Positions 5,679 to 9,962 of a DNA stretch of 9,962 nucleotides are shown piece after piece. Position 1 is the first letter of the stretch, and each line of letters starts with the position of its first letter. The notes below the pieces were generated by a model. It was not told where the DNA came from. It did no database searches and saw nothing but the letters and a program-made list of their open reading frames with translations. Source of the stretch: Rhodospirillales bacterium (GTDB lineage Bacteria; Pseudomonadota; Alphaproteobacteria; Rhodospirillales; Casp-alpha2). The stretch lies in assembly GCA_028282185.1 (NCBI GenBank), contig JANQIJ010000024.1, positions 1-9,962 on the forward strand, in the 5' to 3' direction. A program made the position numbers and the translations under genes.

Positions 5679-7484
5679 TTATGGTACTTTTCCCACAAGA
5701 TAACGGCGCAATGCGGCCATGGCCGCGTCGAATTGTTGCGGTTTGGGTATTGATTGGGCTCGGTCGAACGCCCCCATCAAGCAGTCGACAAACTGGTCGG
5801 CAACGGATACGGGACCGCCCATCCTACCGGTGGCGGTTTGCCCTGTCTGGCAAACCAGGGGCTGCAGCGAATCAATAAGGAGATCGCCTTCGAGCCCGTC
5901 AACATGCGCCGACCCGAAGCGCAGACCGCCTCCATCGACGGACAGGCTGATGCGGGTTTTCTCCGGGGCCTGGGGCGGCAGCGAGGCCGTGACCCGCGAT
6001 CGCCCAAAATCGACGGACAGCGGCCCCAAAGACTCGGTCAAAAATGACCGGTTCAGGCCAATGCTCAGGCCATGACTGTCGCCGGCGATCTTCACGGGCG
6101 TCGCCCAGGCATCGTTGAACGAGATTTTCCCCGTTGCCTCGAAACCGCCCTTTACACGGCTCACGTACTTGGCAAGGAGCGGCGAGACCTGGACGGCGGT
6201 TGGGCCGCCGTCGCCGAAGGGTAGCAAGGGAATGTCAAAGGTCACCTCCCCTTCGCCGCTGGCGGGGTCGCGATCCAGCTTCACGCGCCCGGTCAGGCGC
6301 GATACCGGTTGCCGCAATGCCACGTCCACCACCTGGGACGAGGGCGAGATCCGGGCCTCGGCGCGCAACGTCAGGGGTGACAGCGCCGGTACCGGCGCAA
6401 GGTGACGCAATGACGCCACGCCGAAGGTGAACGATGGGACGTCATCACGCACGTCGCCATCTCCCTGCCCGACCGAGAAGTCGATTCCTTCGAATGCAAA
6501 CTGACGCGCCGGCAAGATGACGTCCAACCCCCGCAAGGCAATCTCGCCGATGGGCCGATCGTCGAGTTGTCGGGTCATACGAACCGCCAACGATCCGTTC
6601 CGCGTTTCCATGCGGATCAACGGCAACGTTCCGATGCCCAAGTCGAGGGTCGAGGGATCGGCTTGGGCGACGACGTCGGCCGCGACCAAGCCCGCCGGGC
6701 TGATGGCAATCGCGGCTTCGTTCCCGGCGGCGCGAACGCAAGCCGAAACGGATCCCGTCAAAACAATGTTCCCGGTCCGCAGCCGCGACGCCGAAACCTT
6801 GTCACATCGGTGCGACCGGTACTGAAATCCATCGGTGCCGAAACGCGCCCGACCGGCGATCGTCGCCCCGCCGTTTTCGACCCCCAGGCCGCCCACCGCC
6901 AGGTTGTGCAGAACCACACTGCCCGTGACATCGGCCTGAGCCAGCGCATCCCCGCCGCCCTGGCCCTCGGCGTCGGGCACAAAGGAGAACACCGGCACCG
7001 TCGCCCGGGCAACAGTCGCGCCCCGGGCGTCCGTCACCACCAGGGACGCATCGCGTATCTCGATGGCCGGCAAATCGGCAAGTTCCATGCGACGCGGCTT
7101 CGCGGCATCCCCGCCATCCCGCCGCATGACCGGGGCCAGGCCCCGCCAGTCGACGCCCGACGGCGTCAGCGACAATCCCAGCTTGAGGCCGGTAAGGCTG
7201 AGTCCGGTCAATCGCGGCAAAGAAACACCGGACCAATTGATGCGGGCCTCCATCCGCGCGAGCGCAAGGCTGTCCGCCACGGCGAGATTGCGGACCTCGA
7301 TCCCCGTCGGGCCGGCCGCCGCAACCTCGACATGAGCAACCGAAAGGCCGATGGCGGAAAGCCGGTCGCGCAACAGAGATTCGAGCAGCATCGTCCGATA
7401 GGCCCAGGCGCCGATCATGAGCAGGCCCAGAACGGCCAGCAGGCCGGCGGCGGCGATCATGAACTTGGCGCGGGAATGGGTCAT
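5679..7484 (-). CDS. YdbH/AsmA-like envelope protein, 601 residues, atypical C-terminus
   Basis: A large periplasmic protein anchored by one N-terminal membrane helix (about residues 8-28), then RTMLLESLLRDRLSAIGLSVAHVEV, typical of YdbH family proteins. The body is long beta-strand-rich repeats, as in AsmA-type proteins that bridge the inner and outer membranes to carry phospholipid. Near residues 535-555 it reads IDSLQPLVCQTGQTATGRM, which fits the conserved 'D-L-x-PL-x-T-x-GQ' core of YdbH. In the family this is followed by a further C-terminal domain of a couple of hundred residues; here it ends after an unrelated 46-residue tail (GGPVSVADQF...LVGKVP). No ynbE or ydbL partners follow. The ATG at 7484 has GGGAG 8 bases upstream; the longer open frame to 7613 lacks a good start. 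The family call is moderate. Confidence 0.65.
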   Translation of the reverse strand: MTHSRAKFMIAAAGLLAVLGLLMIGAWAYRTMLLESLLRDRLSAIGLSVAHVEVAAAGPTGIEVRNLAVADSLALARMEARINWSGVSLPRLTGLSLTGLKLGLSLTPSGVDWRGLAPVMRRDGGDAAKPRRMELADLPAIEIRDASLVVTDARGATVARATVPVFSFVPDAEGQGGGDALAQADVTGSVVLHNLAVGGLGVENGGATIAGRARFGTDGFQYRSHRCDKVSASRLRTGNIVLTGSVSACVRAAGNEAAIAISPAGLVAADVVAQADPSTLDLGIGTLPLIRMETRNGSLAVRMTRQLDDRPIGEIALRGLDVILPARQFAFEGIDFSVGQGDGDVRDDVPSFTFGVASLRHLAPVPALSPLTLRAEARISPSSQVVDVALRQPVSRLTGRVKLDRDPASGEGEVTFDIPLLPFGDGGPTAVQVSPLLAKYVSRVKGGFEATGKISFNDAWATPVKIAGDSHGLSIGLNRSFLTESLGPLSVDFGRSRVTASLPPQAPEKTRISLSVDGGGLRFGSAHVDGLEGDLLIDSLQPLVCQTGQTATGRMGGPVSVADQFVDCLMGAFDRAQSIPKPQQFDAAMAALRRYLVGKVP

Positions 7485-7643
7485 TGGCAGAGCTCCCGAA
7501 TAGGGGATGTGCACCCACGACCCAATGGACAGGTTGTGCCCGGCCGCCAGGCGTCGAGTGACGGGTTTTCGTGTTCTGATGCCGGACGACGACAGCCCAT
7601 GGCAACCCGCCAATCGAGAGCCGTCCGGACGTATGCAACCACG

Positions 7644-7671
7644 ATTAAATCGGCGGAAGCAGCGATGTCAA
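7644..7671 (-). promoter_or_regulatory. Sigma-70-type promoter for the ydbH-like gene
   Basis: On the minus strand: perfect -35 TTGACA (7671-7666), 16-base spacer, -10 TTTAAT (7649-7644, five of six). It gives a leader of about 150 bases. Confidence 0.55.
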
Positions 7672-8193
7672 TCCATGCGATCGGGGGTGAACGGAAGATG
7701 GTGCAGGCGGCGGTCCGTGAGCGCGCGAGAAGCGTTGGCGACCACGGATGCCATGACTGGCGTTGCGCGTCCTTCACCAACGGGTATTGCGCTGCCCTTC
7801 AAATTGGACGAATCAGGCCGATTGACAATCCGACGGGTCGAGAACGGATTGCCCTGAGTTGCGAGGCAATTTGGCGGCTTGGAAATCCGCGGCGCTGGGG
7901 ACATTCGGTTTGCGACCCCGCGTCGCCCATCGCGCGGACAATGACACGACGTAGGATCAGGTCGCGGTCCGCACCAGACACGCACGCCAGAGACGGACCA
8001 GATGGCGAAAAGCGGCCTGAGACACTGATCAAATCAACGGCCCGTGTCGGGCGAAATCGCGGGAAAGAGATGGTGCCGCCGGCGAGACAAAGTTTGAAAA
8101 CCCCAGCCTTGAGCCATGCCCATGTGAGCATCGACCCCAACCGAGACGACGGCGGAAAGACAAGGGTCGAGCGGAACGGGGAAATGATGAAAA
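7672..8193. other. Gene-free region between the ydbH-like promoter and tRNA-Thr
   Basis: No open frame with recognisable protein character on either strand; the long plus-strand frame is an antisense read-through. It holds one copy of ATGGTGCCGCC (8070-8080), a repeat of the tRNA-Thr 3' end at 8193-8203. The region may be a relic of a lost gene or insertion. No CRISPR or transposase sequence is seen. Confidence 0.4.
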
Positions 8194-8269
8194 TGGTGCC
8201 GCCTGGGTGACTTGAACACCCGACCCCCGCATTACGAATGCGATGCTCTACCAGCTGAGCTAAGGCGGC
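8194..8269 (-). tRNA. tRNA-Thr, anticodon CGU
   Basis: 76 bases including an encoded CCA (8196-8194). The acceptor stem GCCGCCT pairs with AGGCGGC, with discriminator A. The D-arm has GCTC/GAGC. The anticodon stem is TCGCA/TGCGG with loop TTCGTAA, so the anticodon is CGU, reading the ACG codon for threonine. The T-arm has GGGTG, loop TTCAAGT, CACCC. All arms are intact. The gene lies alone, downstream of hemY on the same strand. Confidence 0.97.
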
Positions 8270-8294
8270 ACGTGGCGTCGGCCAACGCCGGGGC

Positions 8295-8323
8295 AACCTC
8301 TCTCAGGCGGCCCGCGCTGTCAA
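8295..8323 (-). promoter_or_regulatory. Probable promoter of tRNA-Thr
   Basis: A perfect -35 TTGACA (8323-8318) is followed 17 bases later by GAGGTT (8300-8295), a poor -10, as often seen in alphaproteobacterial stable RNA promoters. The start would be about 8288, some 19 bases before the tRNA. Confidence 0.5.
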
Positions 8324-8385
8324 GGTCAAACCGGTGCCGGGGCACCCAGCCGATCCGATCCACCGGGGATACAGAGGTGCCGGCA

Positions 8386-9783
8386 TCAGACCCCGGTCCT
8401 CGGCACCGGCGCGGGCAGATTGGCCGACCCGTTGGACGGCTCGGCGGTTGACTCCTCGATCGATTGAAGTGCCAAACGTCCGACATGCGGCGGCCGGTCC
8501 CAAGCGAAAGCGTCGAAACCGCCACAGTTGCCGCAGGACACGGTCCATTCGTCGGTCGTATTGCCGCATTGGCCGCAGACCCAGGTGCGGTCGGGATCCG
8601 CCGTGGAAGCCCGGACCAACCACTCGCCGGCGGCGGCCAGATCTTGACGCTCGCGCTCTTCGATCTTCGCCATCAGCCGGTAGGCCTGCCCTTGGAAGCC
8701 CTCGGCCTGAGCGGCCTCGGTCAGCGTCGAAAGGTACTTCCGCGCCTCGCCCCAAAGTTCGGCATCGACCGCCACACCGGCGGCGGCCAGGCGGCTTTCC
8801 GAATGGTCCGCGTTGGCCTTGATCAGTTTTTCCACCACCTTGACGGCGGCCAAGGCGTCCGCCGGTTGGCGAATCTCCAGATATGCCACGACCAAATCCG
8901 GATGCGGCGCCCTGGCCCAGGTCTTTTCGATCAAGCCAGCGGCACGACGGTTTTTGCCGTCGGCATTCAGGCACTGGGCCCAGCGGATCACAGCGGGCAC
9001 CAGGTCCGGCGCCGCGTCGCTTGCTTGGCGCAACAACCGCCGTTCTTCCGCGCCGTCGCCGCGGGCCCGGGCGGCACGGCTTTGCTCGAACGCCAGCACG
9101 GCCTTGCGGCGATCGGCCTGCGGCGCCTCGATCAGCCGCCGACGGCCGAGTTCGTCGCTGGTCACGCTGGCGTCAAGCCACAGGCCCGCGTCGACCTGCA
9201 GGTCGAACAGGGTGGTCGCGACCCATTCACTTTTCGGCTGCAAACGATAGGCGCGGCGCGCCAGGGCCAGGGCGCGATCCCGGTCACCGGCCTTTAGCGC
9301 CTGGGACATCAATCCACGCAATCCCAGAAACTCGGTTTCCGGGCTCTCCGTCATCGCCGCGAAGAAACCTTCCGCCGCCTTGTCATCGCCGTTCAATTGG
9401 GCCGATTGGGCCGACAACAGCATGGTCAACGGCGGTTCGTTCAACAACACTTCGGCCCGTTTTGCCTGCTTCTGGGATTCGCCCGGATCGCCCGCGGCGA
9501 CGGCGACCATGCCCCGGGTCAACGCCTGATAGCCGCGGCGGCGGCGGCGTTCGCGCCAGGCGGAAGCGACCCTGCCGGGGGCTCGGACGACACCCAGCCA
9601 GGCCCGATAGGCCAGCGCCGCGACAATCCCGAACAGCACCACAAGAGCGACCAACACGGCCGCCGAGGTTTCGATCCGGTAACCCCGCCACTGCAGGTCA
9701 AGACGGCCCGGATTATCGGTCAACCAGACAGCGACGGCGATGACCACTCCCAACAGCCCCAGGACCCATAGTGCACGGACCAT
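8386..9783 (-). CDS. hemY: HemY family membrane protein with TPR repeats and C-terminal zinc ribbon
   Basis: Inner membrane protein of 465 residues, linked to haem biosynthesis by gene position; its biochemical role is not settled. Two N-terminal membrane helices (about residues 4-21 and 41-60) match the HemY N-domain; DNPGRLDLQWRGYRIETS between them is typical. Alpha-helical TPR-like repeats occupy roughly 75-395 (for example GDRDRALALARRAYRLQP). The C-terminus has a four-cysteine ribbon, CGQC (403-406) and CGNC (417-420), which usually binds zinc and is common in alphaproteobacterial HemY. The ATG at 9783 is chosen over a TTG six bases upstream; GGGAG lies 10 bases before the ATG. It starts 6 bases after the stop of the mitofilin-like gene, so the two are co-transcribed. 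This protein is unrelated to protoporphyrinogen oxidase, which carries the same name in Gram-positives. Confidence 0.92.
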   Translation of the reverse strand: MVRALWVLGLLGVVIAVAVWLTDNPGRLDLQWRGYRIETSAAVLVALVVLFGIVAALAYRAWLGVVRAPGRVASAWRERRRRRGYQALTRGMVAVAAGDPGESQKQAKRAEVLLNEPPLTMLLSAQSAQLNGDDKAAEGFFAAMTESPETEFLGLRGLMSQALKAGDRDRALALARRAYRLQPKSEWVATTLFDLQVDAGLWLDASVTSDELGRRRLIEAPQADRRKAVLAFEQSRAARARGDGAEERRLLRQASDAAPDLVPAVIRWAQCLNADGKNRRAAGLIEKTWARAPHPDLVVAYLEIRQPADALAAVKVVEKLIKANADHSESRLAAAGVAVDAELWGEARKYLSTLTEAAQAEGFQGQAYRLMAKIEERERQDLAAAGEWLVRASTADPDRTWVCGQCGNTTDEWTVSCGNCGGFDAFAWDRPPHVGRLALQSIEESTAEPSNGSANLPAPVPRTGV

Positions 9784-9789
9784 GGGCAA

Positions 9790-9962
9790 TCAGCTCCCGC
9801 CACCCGCCGGCGCCAACAAGGAAACCGCATGGACATGCAGGTTGGCGACCGCCTTTTCAGCGTCCAACCGGTCCCGGGCCTGGGTCAACCAATCGGCCAG
9901 GGTGGTGCCCGCATTGGCGGAAACGTCGGACAGCGTCGTGACCGCGCCCTGAAGATCTCCGG
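9790..9962 (-). CDS. Mitofilin (Mic60)-like protein, C-terminal 56 residues
   Basis: The gene enters from the right edge, so only its end is visible. The reading frame spells a helical, Ala/Leu-rich C-terminus (TTLADWLTQARDRLDAEKA and on to VHAVSLLAPAGGGS, then TGA). This fits the C-terminal end of the alphaproteobacterial mitofilin-like family (COG4223, inner-membrane coiled-coil protein), which in these bacteria sits directly before hemY, in the hemC-hemD region. The stop lies 6 bases before the hemY ATG, and the hemY Shine-Dalgarno sequence lies inside this gene's end. The call depends on both the sequence pattern and the gene order. Confidence 0.7.
   Translation of the reverse strand, partial: GDLQGAVTTLSDVSANAGTTLADWLTQARDRLDAEKAVANLHVHAVSLLAPAGGGS

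Noticed and set aside
6567..8210. Plus-strand open frame of 547 codons
   Set aside because: Antisense to the ydbH-like gene and running into the tRNA; Arg/Pro-rich with no family character, a by-product of high GC.
7799..8296. Minus-strand open frame across the tRNA
   Set aside because: Its AQLVEHRIRNAGVGCSSHPGG stretch is the known spurious translation of a tRNA gene.
8516..8577. Four-cysteine ribbon at the end of HemY as a novel fusion
   Set aside because: A CxxC...CxxC C-terminus is common in alphaproteobacterial HemY.

Overview
The window is GC-rich chromosomal DNA. The start-codon contexts, the hemY gene next to a mitofilin-like gene and the SoxCD pair all point to an alphaproteobacterium, probably Rhodospirillales-like (inference; no taxonomic search was possible). 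Most genes lie on the minus strand. Only a flagellin-like gene, one small hypothetical gene and a candidate small RNA lie on the plus strand.

Layout from left to right. (1) 1-1213, minus: the N-terminal 90 residues of a short-chain dehydrogenase, then a protein with a C-terminal J-domain-like module. (2) 1214-1872: an AT-richer intergenic stretch with hairpins and what looks like a broken ~50-residue minus-strand gene. (3) 1873-2961, plus: a divergent flagellin-like protein and a 68-residue hypothetical protein. (4) 3012-3163, plus: a compact candidate small RNA unit. It has an A-tract, a CRP-type palindrome, a -10 box, a 5' hairpin, an unpaired CCUCCCU linker and a strong intrinsic terminator. 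(5) 3291-5645, minus: a soxC-soxD operon for a periplasmic molybdenum (sulfane/sulfite) dehydrogenase and its single-haem cytochrome c, with its own promoter, a long leader and an intrinsic terminator. (6) 5679-7671, minus: a YdbH/AsmA-like envelope protein with its promoter. (7) 7672-8193: about 520 bases with no recognisable gene. (8) 8194-8323, minus: tRNA-Thr(CGU) and its probable promoter. (9) 8386-9962, minus: hemY and the 3' end of a mitofilin-like gene, an operon usually linked to haem biosynthesis genes.

The most interesting region is 3012-3984. The candidate small RNA carries 11 consecutive bases (GACGACCUCCC, 3115-3125) that are exactly complementary to the ribosome binding site of soxD, encoded about 0.8 kb away on the other strand. 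A TGTGA-N6-TCACT palindrome is centred 41.5 bases upstream of its predicted start, the classic class II activator position. This suggests, without proving it, a CRP-family-controlled small RNA that represses translation of the SoxD cytochrome. The fold and the CCUCCCU linker also resemble the alphaproteobacterial MmgR (alpha-r8, Rfam 'suhB') family, recalled from memory.

Other points worth a second look are the short monohaem SoxD, the YdbH-like protein whose C-terminal end departs from the family, the standalone flagellin-like gene, the broken small gene at 1470-1629, and an 11-base repeat of the tRNA-Thr 3' end.
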